The notes below the pieces were generated by a model that saw nothing but the letters and a program-made list of their open reading frames with translations, made no database searches and was not told the origin of the DNA. The position numbers and the translations under genes were made by a program. Shown here piece after piece: positions 25,548 to 35,132 of a DNA stretch of 40,253 nt (within the stretch, counting starts at the first letter, position 1; every line of letters begins with the position of its first letter). This DNA is from Lachnospiraceae bacterium (GTDB lineage Bacteria; Bacillota; Clostridia; Lachnospirales; Lachnospiraceae), in assembly GCA_017517305.1 (NCBI GenBank), contig JAFWZV010000022.1, forward strand, positions 1-40,253, written 5' to 3'.

Positions 25548-25559
25548 TTAGTACCCTAA
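25548..25559. promoter_or_regulatory. Possible FapR-like operator upstream of plsX
   Basis: TTAGTACCCTAA combines TTAGTACC, the half-site typical of FapR operators in Bacillus and relatives, with a short inverted end (TTAG/CTAA). It lies 5 bp upstream of the plsX -35. plsX is a classic FapR target, but the second FapR half is incomplete here and I cannot see a fapR gene in the window. Confidence 0.3.
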
Positions 25560-25564
25560 AAATG

Positions 25565-25593
25565 TTGACTTACAATTTCATAAAAGATATAAT
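25565..25593 (+). promoter_or_regulatory. Strong sigma-A promoter of the plsX-rnc-smc-ftsY operon
   Basis: TTGACT (25565-25570) is 17 bp from a perfect TATAAT (25588-25593). The predicted start near 25600 leaves about 50 bases before the plsX ATG. Confidence 0.75.
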
Positions 25594-25652
25594 ATTTTGG
25601 ATAATGCAATAATTATGTTTATTTATAAAATATGTAAATTTGAGGTGAAAAA

Positions 25653-26669
25653 ATGAGCAGGATAACAATAGTAATTGATACTTTGGGTGGAGATAATGGA
25701 GCAGAACCAATGATTATTGGAATTAAGGATGCCTTATCAAAGCATCAAGATGTAGATATTATTGTAACTGGTAATGAAAATGAATTAAATCCACTAATAG
25801 ATAAGTACAATGTGCCAAAAGATAGAATATCTGTTGTTCATGCCAGTGAGGCTATTACCTGTCATGATGCACCTGTTGAAGCAATACGTAAGAAAAAGGA
25901 TTCATCCTTAGTGCTTGCTCTTAATATGGTAAAGGAAGGAAAAGCAGATGCAATTATTTCTGCTGGTAATTCTGGCGCTATATTAGCAGGAGGACAATTT
26001 ATAGTTGGACGAGCAAAAGGTGTTAAGAGAACACCACTAGCACCTTTACTTCCACACTCAAAGGGCTCATCTCTTTTAATTGACTGTGGTGCAAATGTTG
26101 ATGCTAAGCCGGAAAATCTTGTTCAATTTGCCAAAATGGGTTCCATATATATGGAAAATATTGTAGGCGTTAAAAATCCTACAGTTGGTATAATAAACAT
26201 TGGTGTTGAGGATGAAAAGGGGAATGCTTTGGTCAAAGAAACTATCCCATTATTAAGAGAATGTAAGGATATTAACTTTATAGGTAGCGTTGAGTCTAGA
26301 GAAATACCTAATGGTGCTGCAGATGTACTTGTATGTGAAGCATTTACTGGTAATGTTATGCTCAAGTTCTATGAGGGCGTTGGCTCAATGTTTAAAAATG
26401 AAATCAAAGGAACCTTAATGACAAATTTAAAGACAAAGATAGGTGCCTTATTGATAAAAAAAGAATTAAATGCAAACCTTCAAAGATTTTCAGCAAATGA
26501 TAAGGGTGGAGCACCTCTTTTAGGTCTTAAGGGATTGGTTGTGAAAATTCATGGTAATTCTAAGGATACAGAAGTATCTAGTGCAATTACACAATGTAGA
26601 AACTTTGTAATTAATGATGTAAGTGGAAAAATTGTTGCTGCGTTTGAAGGTGTACAAGAAAATGTCTAG
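25653..26669 (+). CDS. plsX: Phosphate acyltransferase PlsX
   Basis: Makes acyl phosphate from acyl-ACP for phospholipid synthesis at the membrane surface. The 338-residue protein has the usual IVIDTLGGDNGAEP start, SAGNSGAILAGG, LIDCGANVDAKPENL and CEAFTGNVMLK segments. GAGGTG precedes the ATG. The acyl carrier protein gene acpP, often between plsX and rnc, is absent: rnc begins inside the last codons of plsX (8-bp overlap). Confidence 0.97.
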   Translation: MSRITIVIDTLGGDNGAEPMIIGIKDALSKHQDVDIIVTGNENELNPLIDKYNVPKDRISVVHASEAITCHDAPVEAIRKKKDSSLVLALNMVKEGKADAIISAGNSGAILAGGQFIVGRAKGVKRTPLAPLLPHSKGSSLLIDCGANVDAKPENLVQFAKMGSIYMENIVGVKNPTVGIINIGVEDEKGNALVKETIPLLRECKDINFIGSVESREIPNGAADVLVCEAFTGNVMLKFYEGVGSMFKNEIKGTLMTNLKTKIGALLIKKELNANLQRFSANDKGGAPLLGLKGLVVKIHGNSKDTEVSSAITQCRNFVINDVSGKIVAAFEGVQENV

Positions 26670-27345
26670 AGATTATTCTGAATTAGAAAATTTAATAGGC
26701 TATAGCTTTAATGACAAAAATCATTTGGATATTGCATTTACACACAAATCATATACCAATGAGAATCTTGTGAAAAAGCATCAGTCATATGAAAGATATG
26801 AGTATTTAGGAGATGCAATATTAGAATTTTTAGTGAGTAGATTTTTGTTTGATACTTATCCTGATATGCCAGAGGGTAAGTTAACTAAGCTAAGAGCAAG
26901 TATTGTATGTGAATTTACTCTATCTAAGCTTTCTAGAGAGTTGAATCTTGGAAATTATGGCTTTTTTAGTAAGGGAGAACGCAATACTGGTGGATACAAT
27001 AGAGATTCTATACTCTGTGATATGTTTGAATCCCTTCTTGGAGCAATATATTTAGATGGTGGTTTAGAGGAAGCTGATGGATTTGTAAAGAGGCTATTGC
27101 TTACAGATATTGAGAATAAAGTGTTATATTACGATTCAAAATCAATGCTTCAGGAATACTCTCAGAAGAATAATATTGTACTTAGCTATAATCTTTTATC
27201 AGAGAGTGGGCCTGAGCACAATAAGCAATATCATGTAAATGTTATGTTAGATGAAGAAATAATAGCTGAAGGTATTGGCCATTCAAAAAAGTCAGCTGAA
27301 CAAAATGCTGCATTTGAGGCCTTAAATAAGCTTAATATAAAATAA
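26662..27345 (+). CDS. rnc: Ribonuclease III
   Basis: Double-strand-specific RNase that processes rRNA precursors and some mRNAs. The 227-residue protein has the catalytic signature ERYEYLGDAILEFLVSRFLF, a second acidic site in DSILCDMFESLLGAIYLDGG, and a C-terminal double-stranded RNA-binding domain (about 155-225). Start ATG 26662 follows GAAGGTG within plsX. A longer reading frame from GTG 26623 lies inside plsX and lacks a better site. smc follows after 24 bp, a conserved Firmicutes order. Confidence 0.97.
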   Translation: MSRDYSELENLIGYSFNDKNHLDIAFTHKSYTNENLVKKHQSYERYEYLGDAILEFLVSRFLFDTYPDMPEGKLTKLRASIVCEFTLSKLSRELNLGNYGFFSKGERNTGGYNRDSILCDMFESLLGAIYLDGGLEEADGFVKRLLLTDIENKVLYYDSKSMLQEYSQKNNIVLSYNLLSESGPEHNKQYHVNVMLDEEIIAEGIGHSKKSAEQNAAFEALNKLNIK

Positions 27346-27369
27346 TATAGGATATGGTTAGGTTAGAAT

Positions 27370-30300
27370 ATGTATTTAAAAAGCATAGAGGTAAATGGTT
27401 TTAAATCCTTTGCCAACAAGATAAATTTCAAATTTAATAATGGAATAACAGGAATCGTTGGTCCAAATGGTTCAGGAAAAAGTAATGTAGGTGACGCTGT
27501 AAGATGGGTTTTAGGTGAGCAGAGTGCAAAGCAGCTTAGAGGTTCAAAGATGGAGGATGTAATATTCTCTGGTACCGAGCTTAGAAAACCTCAGGGTTCT
27601 GCTTATGTTGCAATTACTCTTGATAACAGTGATCACAAGCTACCTATAGATTTTAATGAGGTTACTATTGCTAGACGTGTATATCGTTCTGGGGAAAGTG
27701 AATATCTTATTAATGGTGTTGTTAGCCGACTTAAAGATGTAAACAGATTATTCTTCGATACTGGTATTGGTAAAGAAGGTTATTCCATTATTGGACAGGG
27801 ACAGATTGAAAGAATATTAAGTGGAAAGCCGGAGGAAAGACGTGAGCTTTTTGATGAGGCTGCAGGTATTGTAAAGTACAAGAAAAACAAAGCAGCAACA
27901 GAAAAGCAGTTAGAAGCTGAAAGAGCAAATCTTGCCAGAGTTACTGATATTTTAAAGGAACTTGAAAAGCAGGTTGGTCCTCTTAAGGAGCAGTCAGAAA
28001 CAGCTAGAAGATACCTTATATTTAAGGACGAATTAAAGAAGCTTGATATTAATGCCTTTTTGCTTGATGCAGATAATAACAAAGAGCAGCTTAAAGAGTT
28101 TGAAGAAAAATTGAATATTGTTGAAGAAGATGCAACACGTCTTCGTGCTGAATATGATCAGGCAAAGGACGAATATGATGAGATTGAAGCTAAATTAGAA
28201 AGCTATAATGAAAAAATAGATGAAGCAAAGAACGATATTCATGAAAAGAAGCTTATTAATCAAAAATATGAAGGTGAAATTAATTTACTTAACCAGCAAA
28301 TATTATCATATAGACAGAATGAGGATACTGTCAACGAACAATATAATAAGGTTACAGTTGAATTAAAGAATCATCAGGAAGAGTTAAAGAAGCTTTATGA
28401 GGTTAAAGCTGAATTAGATGAAAAGCTTGATAATGCTGATGAAGTATTAGATCAGGCAACTAACAAATACGAGGAATTAAAGATAACAATTTCTAATAAA
28501 GAGAATGAAATAGAGTCATCCAAGGGTGACATTATTGAATTTTTAAATGAAGGTGGTACATTAAAGGCCAAGGTTGGTCGTTATGATACTATGCTTGAAA
28601 GCTTGAATCTTAGAAAAACTCAGCTCAACCAAAAATTCCTTGAGAATAAATCAGAGGAAGAAAAATTCACATTAGAGAGAAATAACTTAGAACAAGGTTT
28701 AAATGAAATTGATAGTAGCATAGCAGACTATAATAATCAGTTGGCTAAGGTTACATCAAAGCTAGAGGATATAAATAGAGATTCATTGAAGGCAAATGAA
28801 GATATAACTAGCTTTAATAATAAGATTATTAGCCTGAAGTCAAAGAAAGAATCTTTAAGAAATCTTACTGAAAGATACGAGGGTTATGGTAACAGTATTA
28901 AGCGTGTTATGGAGCAAAAAACTAACAATCCAAAGATTGTTGGTGTAGTTGCTGATATAATTTCTGTTGATAAGAAATATGAGACAGCTATTGAAACAGC
29001 CTTAGGGGGAAGTATTCAAAATATTGTTACAGAGGATGATATAACTGCTAAGAAAATGATAGAGTTTTTGAAGCAAAACAAATATGGTAGAGCAACTTTT
29101 TTACCAATTAACTCTATTGTTGATAGAAGTTATACAAACAATGATGCTACAAAGGAAAAAGGTGTTATAGGAATTGCATCTACACTTGTTAATAGTGATA
29201 ATAAGTATTCAACCATAATTAATCATCTTTTAGGAAGAATCATTGTTGTTGATACTATAGATAATGCTATTGTTATCTCCAAGAAATATAAGCAATCATT
29301 GAGAATAGTAACCTTAGAGGGTGAGCTTATTAATCCTGGTGGAGCTATGACTGGTGGTACTTTCAAGAACTCATCAAATCTTTTAGGAAGAAAAAGAGAA
29401 CTGGAAGAAATTGATGAGGAAATTGCTTCACTTAAGGTTAAGGTTGAGGAACTCTCAAAGCTTGTGGTTACTTATGCTTCTGACAAAGAAGAATTAAAGA
29501 AAAACAAAGAGGAGCTTTACGACAAGCTTCAGCAGCTTGAGATTAAGAAAAATACATATATGCTTAATTTTGAGCAGGCAAATACTAAGCTTGATGAAAT
29601 ACAGAGGATTTATGCAAGCATCAGTAGAGAAAATAATGATATCGCTTCTCAGATTACAGATATTGATAACAATAAGAAGGAACTTTATGACAGCAACAAA
29701 AAACAAGAGGAGGCTGTTAAGGAGTTAGAGAAGAGAATTAGTCAGCTTGAAAAAGAGCTTATTACAGATAAATCTAATTTGGAAAAGGCTAGTGAGAATA
29801 TTAATTCTTTAAATATTGACTTTAATACAGTTAAACAACAGTATGATTTCAATATGCAGAATATTTCTCGTGTTCGTTCAGAGGAGAATAATGCCAAAGA
29901 TACATTGAACACCTTGAAGATTAAGCTTTCTGCTGGTAACGAAGAGATACAGAATTTATCCAATAAGATTCAGGAATTAAAGGCTATCTCTGAAGAAAAT
30001 TTAAGAATAATTGGAATTAAGGAACATAAGCTTACTGAGCTTAACCAGGAGAAAACAGTTCTTAATGATAGTCACAAGGAATTCTTTAAGAAACGTGAGG
30101 AGCTATCAGAACAGATTAATGGTCTTGATAAGTCGGCCTTTAAGCTAAATGCCTCAATAGAAAAGATTTCTGAAAAGAGTGAAAACCTTACAAATTATAT
30201 GTGGGAGGAATATGAGCTTACATATAATATGGCATCCGAATTCAAAGATGATTCACTTACTGATATATCTGCCCTAAAGAGAGAGATTAGTGCTGTTAAG

Positions 30301-30927
30301 GGAAAGATTAAGCAGCTTGGTGATGTAAATGTAAATGCAATTGAGGATTATAAGGCAGTATCTGAGCGATATGAATTTCTAAAGACTCAGCATGATGATA
30401 TTACAAAAGCAGAGGAAAATCTTTTGGGCATCATTGCGGAGCTTGATAGATCTATGAGAGAGCAATTTGCTGAGAAATTCAAAGAGATTAGAATTATGTT
30501 CTCTAAGGTATTCAAAGAGCTATTTGGTGGTGGAAAGGCTGACCTTGAGCTTGTAGATGAAGAGGATATTCTTGAGACTGGTATAAAGATAAATGCACAG
30601 CCACCAGGAAAGAAGCTTCAAAATATGATGCAGCTTTCAGGTGGTGAGAAGAGTTTGACAGCTATAGCACTTTTATTTGCTATTCAGAGTCTTAAGCCAT
30701 CTCCATTCTGTCTATTGGATGAGATAGAGGCTGCTCTTGATGACTCTAACGTTAAACGATTTGCAAAATATCTTAACAAGCTTACAAAAGACACTCAGTT
30801 TATAGTTATTACCCACAGAAAGGGTACTATGGAGGCTGCTGATATACTTTATGGTATTACTATGCAGGAAAAGGGTGTTTCTACTCTTGTGTCTGTCAAT
30901 ATGATTGAAAATGAGCTTGATGATTAG
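27370..30927 (+). CDS. smc: Chromosome segregation protein SMC
   Basis: The ATPase core of the SMC-ScpAB condensin, which organises and separates chromosomes. The 1,185-residue protein has the full architecture: Walker A G31-P-N-G-S-G-K-S38, a long coiled coil, a hinge (about 520-665, with GGAMTGGTF), and a second coiled coil. The head half follows, with ABC signature L1089-S-G-G-E-K and Walker B L1116-D1117-E1118. The ribosome site is weak (GGTTAGG), perhaps reflecting coupling to rnc. Its partners scpA and scpB are at the left end of this window. Confidence 0.98.
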   Translation: MYLKSIEVNGFKSFANKINFKFNNGITGIVGPNGSGKSNVGDAVRWVLGEQSAKQLRGSKMEDVIFSGTELRKPQGSAYVAITLDNSDHKLPIDFNEVTIARRVYRSGESEYLINGVVSRLKDVNRLFFDTGIGKEGYSIIGQGQIERILSGKPEERRELFDEAAGIVKYKKNKAATEKQLEAERANLARVTDILKELEKQVGPLKEQSETARRYLIFKDELKKLDINAFLLDADNNKEQLKEFEEKLNIVEEDATRLRAEYDQAKDEYDEIEAKLESYNEKIDEAKNDIHEKKLINQKYEGEINLLNQQILSYRQNEDTVNEQYNKVTVELKNHQEELKKLYEVKAELDEKLDNADEVLDQATNKYEELKITISNKENEIESSKGDIIEFLNEGGTLKAKVGRYDTMLESLNLRKTQLNQKFLENKSEEEKFTLERNNLEQGLNEIDSSIADYNNQLAKVTSKLEDINRDSLKANEDITSFNNKIISLKSKKESLRNLTERYEGYGNSIKRVMEQKTNNPKIVGVVADIISVDKKYETAIETALGGSIQNIVTEDDITAKKMIEFLKQNKYGRATFLPINSIVDRSYTNNDATKEKGVIGIASTLVNSDNKYSTIINHLLGRIIVVDTIDNAIVISKKYKQSLRIVTLEGELINPGGAMTGGTFKNSSNLLGRKRELEEIDEEIASLKVKVEELSKLVVTYASDKEELKKNKEELYDKLQQLEIKKNTYMLNFEQANTKLDEIQRIYASISRENNDIASQITDIDNNKKELYDSNKKQEEAVKELEKRISQLEKELITDKSNLEKASENINSLNIDFNTVKQQYDFNMQNISRVRSEENNAKDTLNTLKIKLSAGNEEIQNLSNKIQELKAISEENLRIIGIKEHKLTELNQEKTVLNDSHKEFFKKREELSEQINGLDKSAFKLNASIEKISEKSENLTNYMWEEYELTYNMASEFKDDSLTDISALKREISAVKGKIKQLGDVNVNAIEDYKAVSERYEFLKTQHDDITKAEENLLGIIAELDRSMREQFAEKFKEIRIMFSKVFKELFGGGKADLELVDEEDILETGIKINAQPPGKKLQNMMQLSGGEKSLTAIALLFAIQSLKPSPFCLLDEIEAALDDSNVKRFAKYLNKLTKDTQFIVITHRKGTMEAADILYGITMQEKGVSTLVSVNMIENELDD

Positions 30928-30936
30928 GAGGATAAT

Positions 30937-31950
30937 ATGGAAGAGGAAGTAAAGGAGAAGAAGGGCTTTTTTAAGAGACTTAAAGAAGGCCTTACTAAAA
31001 CAAGAAATAATATAGCAGATAGCTTTAATAATTTATTTAAAGCCAGTGAGCTTGATGATGATTTCTATGATGAGCTTGAGGAGACTCTTGTAATGAGTGA
31101 TATGGGCTTTGAGACAACAGAAAAAATCATTGATGGCTTAAAGGACAAGGTAAAGGAGCTTAAAATCAAAGAAGCAGAAGCATGTAAAGAGCTTGTAATT
31201 AATATAATTAGAGATCAAATGTCTGTTGATGAAAGTGCTTATGATTTTGAGAGTAAAAAGACAGTTGTATTTGTTATTGGTGTAAATGGAGTTGGCAAAA
31301 CAACATCTATAGGTAAGCTTGCTGCTCAGTATAAGGCTCAAGGCAAAAAGGTTATGATGGCTGCTGCAGACACATTTAGAGCTGCTGCCATAGATCAGCT
31401 TAAGACTTGGTCAAATAGAGCTGGAGTTGAAATAATTGCTCAAAATGAGGGCGCTGATCCATCTGCAGTTGTATATGATGCTGTTGCCGCTGCAAAAGCT
31501 AGAAATACTGATATTTTACTTGTTGACACTGCAGGAAGACTTCATAATAAGAAAAACCTAATGGATGAGCTTGCTAAAATGAGAAGAATTATTGATAAGG
31601 AATATCCAGAGGCAAATGTGGAATCATTAATTGTTCTTGATGGTACAACTGGTCAAAATGCATTAGAGCAGGCTAGACAGTTTAGTTCAGTAACAGAAAT
31701 TAACGGTATTATAATCACAAAGCTAGATGGTACTGCAAAGGGTGGTATAGCAATAGCAATCCAATCAGAGCTTAATGTACCAGTAAAATACATTGGTATA
31801 GGTGAAAAAATTGAAGATTTGCAAAAATTTGATCCTAACAGCTATGTGACAGCTTTATTCTCTGATTTTGAGTTGCATTCAGATATTGAGATGATTATTG
31901 ATTCAAACATTGAGGAAATAAAGCCTGACGACGATTTATTTGATATATAA
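30937..31950 (+). CDS. ftsY: Signal recognition particle receptor FtsY
   Basis: SRP receptor GTPase that docks ribosome-SRP complexes at the membrane for cotranslational insertion. The 337-residue protein has a short charged A region (about 1-35), the N helical bundle, and the G domain. GTPase motifs are G115-V-N-G-V-G-K121-T-T, D197-T-A-G-R201 and T261-K-L-D264 followed by GTAKGG. TTAGGAGG precedes the ATG, 9 bp after smc. The ylxM-ffh genes that often follow ftsY are replaced here by ilvA. Confidence 0.97.
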   Translation: MEEEVKEKKGFFKRLKEGLTKTRNNIADSFNNLFKASELDDDFYDELEETLVMSDMGFETTEKIIDGLKDKVKELKIKEAEACKELVINIIRDQMSVDESAYDFESKKTVVFVIGVNGVGKTTSIGKLAAQYKAQGKKVMMAAADTFRAAAIDQLKTWSNRAGVEIIAQNEGADPSAVVYDAVAAAKARNTDILLVDTAGRLHNKKNLMDELAKMRRIIDKEYPEANVESLIVLDGTTGQNALEQARQFSSVTEINGIIITKLDGTAKGGIAIAIQSELNVPVKYIGIGEKIEDLQKFDPNSYVTALFSDFELHSDIEMIIDSNIEEIKPDDDLFDI

Positions 31951-31962
31951 GGAGATTATTAC

Positions 31963-33180
31963 ATGTTAACACTTGAAAAATTCGAAGAAGCATATAATGT
32001 GGTTCAGAAAGTAATTCACCCTACGCCACTTATTGAAAGTGAATTCTTCTCTAATCAAACAGGTAATAAGGTATATCTTAAGCCCGAAAATATGCAGCTT
32101 ACAGGTGCGTATAAGATTAGAGGTGCATACTATAAGATAAGTACATTATCAGATGCCGAAAGAGCAAAAGGTCTTATTACTGCATCTGCGGGAAATCATG
32201 CTCAGGGTGTTGCTTACGCTGCAAAGGCCTATGGCTGTAAAGCTATAATTGTAATGCCTACTTCCACGCCTCTTATAAAGGTTAATAGAACAAAGGCTTA
32301 TGGAACAGAGGTAGTTTTATATGGTGATGTATATGATGAGGCATGTAAACATGCATTAAAGCTTGCGGAAGAAGAAGGATATACCTTCATTCATCCTTTT
32401 GATGATTTAGATGTAGCAACTGGACAGAGTACTGTTGCCATGGAAATACTTAAGGAGCTTCCTTTCGTTGATATTATCCTTGTTCCAATAGGTGGAGGTG
32501 GTCTTGCAACTGGTGTATCAACTCTTGCCAAGATGCTTAATCCTAATATAAAGGTTATAGGTGTAGAGCCATCTGGAGCTGCCTGTCTTAAGGCTTCATT
32601 CTTAAGCAATGAGGTTGTTACACTAGAAAGTGTTGATACTATTGCTGATGGTACAGCCGTTAAAACACCTGGTAGTAAGATATTCCCATATATTAAGGAA
32701 AATCTTGATGATATTATTACTATTGAAGATAGTGAGCTTATAGTCGCATTTTTAGATATGCTTGAAAATCACAAAATGCTTGTTGAAAATAGTGGCTTGC
32801 TTTCTGTTGCTGCCTTAAAGCATCTTCCAGCTGAGGGCAAGAAAGTGGTAAGTATACTTAGCGGTGGAAATATGGATGTTATTACATTTTCATCTGTTGT
32901 TCAGCATGGTCTCATTGCAAGAAGTAGAATATTTACCGTGTCAGTACTTCTTCCAGATAAGCCAGGTGAGCTTCAGAACGTTGCAGGTGTAATTGCAGCT
33001 GAAAATGGAAATATTATAAAACTTGAGCACAATCAGTTTGTAACTGTTAATAGAAATTCAGCAGTTGAGCTTGTTATTACAGTTGAGGCCTTTGGACCTG
33101 AGCATAAAGATCAGATATTAAAGGTTCTTGATGATAAGGGATATAGACCTATTGAAAAGAAGCAGAAGGCGATATTTTAA
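31963..33180 (+). CDS. ilvA: Threonine ammonia-lyase (threonine dehydratase) with ACT domain
   Basis: PLP enzyme deaminating threonine to 2-oxobutyrate for isoleucine synthesis, or catabolically. The 405-residue protein has the PLP lysine K51 in GAYKIRGA, the phosphate-binding GGGGL (177-181), and a C-terminal ACT domain (about 325-405, FTVSVLLPDKPGELQNVAGVI). One ACT domain of this type is found in TdcB/IlvA-like clostridial enzymes, so biosynthetic or catabolic use is not settled. It lies 12 bp after ftsY, far from ilvNC. Its TAA overlaps the next gene's ATG by one base. Confidence 0.93.
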   Translation: MLTLEKFEEAYNVVQKVIHPTPLIESEFFSNQTGNKVYLKPENMQLTGAYKIRGAYYKISTLSDAERAKGLITASAGNHAQGVAYAAKAYGCKAIIVMPTSTPLIKVNRTKAYGTEVVLYGDVYDEACKHALKLAEEEGYTFIHPFDDLDVATGQSTVAMEILKELPFVDIILVPIGGGGLATGVSTLAKMLNPNIKVIGVEPSGAACLKASFLSNEVVTLESVDTIADGTAVKTPGSKIFPYIKENLDDIITIEDSELIVAFLDMLENHKMLVENSGLLSVAALKHLPAEGKKVVSILSGGNMDVITFSSVVQHGLIARSRIFTVSVLLPDKPGELQNVAGVIAAENGNIIKLEHNQFVTVNRNSAVELVITVEAFGPEHKDQILKVLDDKGYRPIEKKQKAIF

Positions 33181-34313
33181 TGAGTGATTATATTAATCAA
33201 CGATATAAAATTGCTGTTGATTTAGGTACAACAACAATAGAACTTGCTTTTATAGATGGAGAAGGAACAGTAATTGCTACAGATTATTTTCTTAATCCTC
33301 AAAAGCTATATGGCAAAGATGTTATCAATAGAATAAATGCTGCTACAAGAGATGCATTATTTGCAAAAATAATGAAAGATATGCTTGTAAAATCCTTAAA
33401 GCTTAGTATTATGACCATTTTATCAGATAAAGATATTGATTATGATGGGGTTGATGCAATTTGTATATGTGGCAATACAACAATGATTAGCATTTTATTG
33501 GAATATGATTTAGTAGAGTTAGGTTATTATCCATTTAATCATAAGCTTAAGTCTTCAGTAATTATTGATTCAAAGGAGCTTTTTAATAAAGATTTTCCTA
33601 TTAATTGTCAGGTTATTATGTCTGGATGCGCCTCAGCATTTATTGGAGGAGATGTTCTAGCAGGTCTTTTAGCTATTAAAAATGAATATAATATAAATTC
33701 TGATAGTAGCTTTATGTTTCTAGATTTAGGAACAAATGGTGAGATTGTGTTATATTATAACGGAAAATACTATACTACCTCCTGCGCTTGTGGACCAGCT
33801 TTTGAATCATCAATTAGATGCTCTAATATATACGGCAGTAATTTAATTGACGCAATAGCTATGGGAATTAAGTCAGGTAAAATATCAAACTCTGGCATAT
33901 TGTCTGATAATCTAATTCATAGTGGAATTGATATTTTGGGTATACATATATCTCCAGAATTACTACGAGATATATTGCTTGCCAAATCCGCTATAAGAAC
34001 AGGTATTGATTTACTATTGCTAGAGGCAAATGTTAATCCTATGAATGTTGAAGCATTATATATTGCTGGAGGCTTTGGGTTACATTTAAACATTGATAAT
34101 GCAATATATATTGGTCTTATTCCTGATGAATTTAAAAACAAGCTTAAAGTTGTAGGAAATACCAGTTTAAAGGGCGCCATAGAGATTTTAAAAGACCATT
34201 CTAACATCAACTTTATTAATGACTTTAGAAAAGGTGATGTTTTACTTGTTCAAATGGCAAATCTTAAGAATTATCAGGAACATTTATTAAATAATATGTA
34301 TTTTAAACAATAG
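33180..34313 (+). CDS. ASKHA-domain (DUF4445) protein, possible corrinoid-protein reductive activator without Fe-S domain
   Basis: A 377-residue protein matching the C-terminal actin-like ATPase part of RACo/RamA-type activators, which reduce oxidised corrinoid proteins using ATP. Visible motifs: D14-L-G-T-T-T, G98-N-T-T-M, D182-L-G-T-N-G-E188 followed by CACGPAFESS, and YIAGGFGLHLN. The N-terminal [2Fe-2S] ferredoxin domain of RACo is missing: the protein starts directly at the ATPase fold. It overlaps ilvA by one base (TAATG), so it is translationally coupled to an enzyme with no known corrinoid. A reactivating role for the truncated MetH at 11897 is conceivable but purely inferred. Confidence 0.78.
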   Translation: MSDYINQRYKIAVDLGTTTIELAFIDGEGTVIATDYFLNPQKLYGKDVINRINAATRDALFAKIMKDMLVKSLKLSIMTILSDKDIDYDGVDAICICGNTTMISILLEYDLVELGYYPFNHKLKSSVIIDSKELFNKDFPINCQVIMSGCASAFIGGDVLAGLLAIKNEYNINSDSSFMFLDLGTNGEIVLYYNGKYYTTSCACGPAFESSIRCSNIYGSNLIDAIAMGIKSGKISNSGILSDNLIHSGIDILGIHISPELLRDILLAKSAIRTGIDLLLLEANVNPMNVEALYIAGGFGLHLNIDNAIYIGLIPDEFKNKLKVVGNTSLKGAIEILKDHSNINFINDFRKGDVLLVQMANLKNYQEHLLNNMYFKQ

Positions 34314-34328
34314 ACATAGAGTGATATT

Positions 34329-35126
34329 ATGAAAATGATGAGTATAGCCAGCGGTAGCAAAGGTAACTGTATCTTTGTAGGTTCAGAGAAAACCTCCCTG
34401 CTTGTTGATGTTGGCATAAGTAAAAAAAGAATAAAAGATGGACTATCAAAAATTAATGTTGATTTTAAAGACATTAATGGTATTCTTATAACCCACGAGC
34501 ATTCAGATCATATTAGCTCAGTTGGTGTTATAGCTAGAGCATACGGAATACCTATATATACCACAGAAGATACTTGTAAAGAAATATGCAAATGTAAATT
34601 ATTAGGGGTTTTTGATACATCGCTTCTTAATCCTATTGAACCAGATACCAAATTCACTATAGGAGATATTGATATTATTTCCCATTCAATATGGCATGAT
34701 GCAGTAGATCCAGTTTGTTATACGCTGTTTAATAATGGGAAAAAGATATCTATTGCTACTGATATTGGTAATTATGATGATTATTTAATTAATGCATTAA
34801 AAGATTCAGATGCTATGCTTATTGAGTCTAATCATGATATTAGAATGCTTCAGGTTGGTCCTTATTCCTATGATTTAAAAAGAAGAGTTATGAGTGATCG
34901 GGGGCATTTATCTAATGAAGCCAGTGGTAAATTGATTAAGAGTATACTAAATGATCACATTAAAGCTATTTTCTTAGGGCACTTAAGTAAGGAAAATAAT
35001 TACCCTGAACTGGCTTATGAAACGGTCAAGGTAGAATTACTAGATAATCCTTATACGGATGATGTTAGAGATTTTAATTTACAGGTTGCAAGCAGAGATT
35101 ATTGCAGTGATCTGGTATTAATTTAA
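34329..35126 (+). CDS. Metallo-beta-lactamase-fold hydrolase (WalJ/YycJ-like)
   Basis: A 265-residue soluble protein with the metallo-beta-lactamase fold. The metal-binding motif is H56-x-H58-x-D60-H61, with further ligands probably in SHSIWHDAVDP, IATDIGNY, ESNHD and LGHLSKEN. The start MKMMSIASGSKGNCIFV is typical of WalJ/YycJ, described as DNA exonuclease-like or linked to cell-wall control in Firmicutes. The ribosome site is weak. It follows the ASKHA gene by 15 bp and ends the long plsX operon; the walRK genes are not in this window. Confidence 0.85.
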   Translation: MKMMSIASGSKGNCIFVGSEKTSLLVDVGISKKRIKDGLSKINVDFKDINGILITHEHSDHISSVGVIARAYGIPIYTTEDTCKEICKCKLLGVFDTSLLNPIEPDTKFTIGDIDIISHSIWHDAVDPVCYTLFNNGKKISIATDIGNYDDYLINALKDSDAMLIESNHDIRMLQVGPYSYDLKRRVMSDRGHLSNEASGKLIKSILNDHIKAIFLGHLSKENNYPELAYETVKVELLDNPYTDDVRDFNLQVASRDYCSDLVLI

Positions 35127-35132
35127 TTAGTA

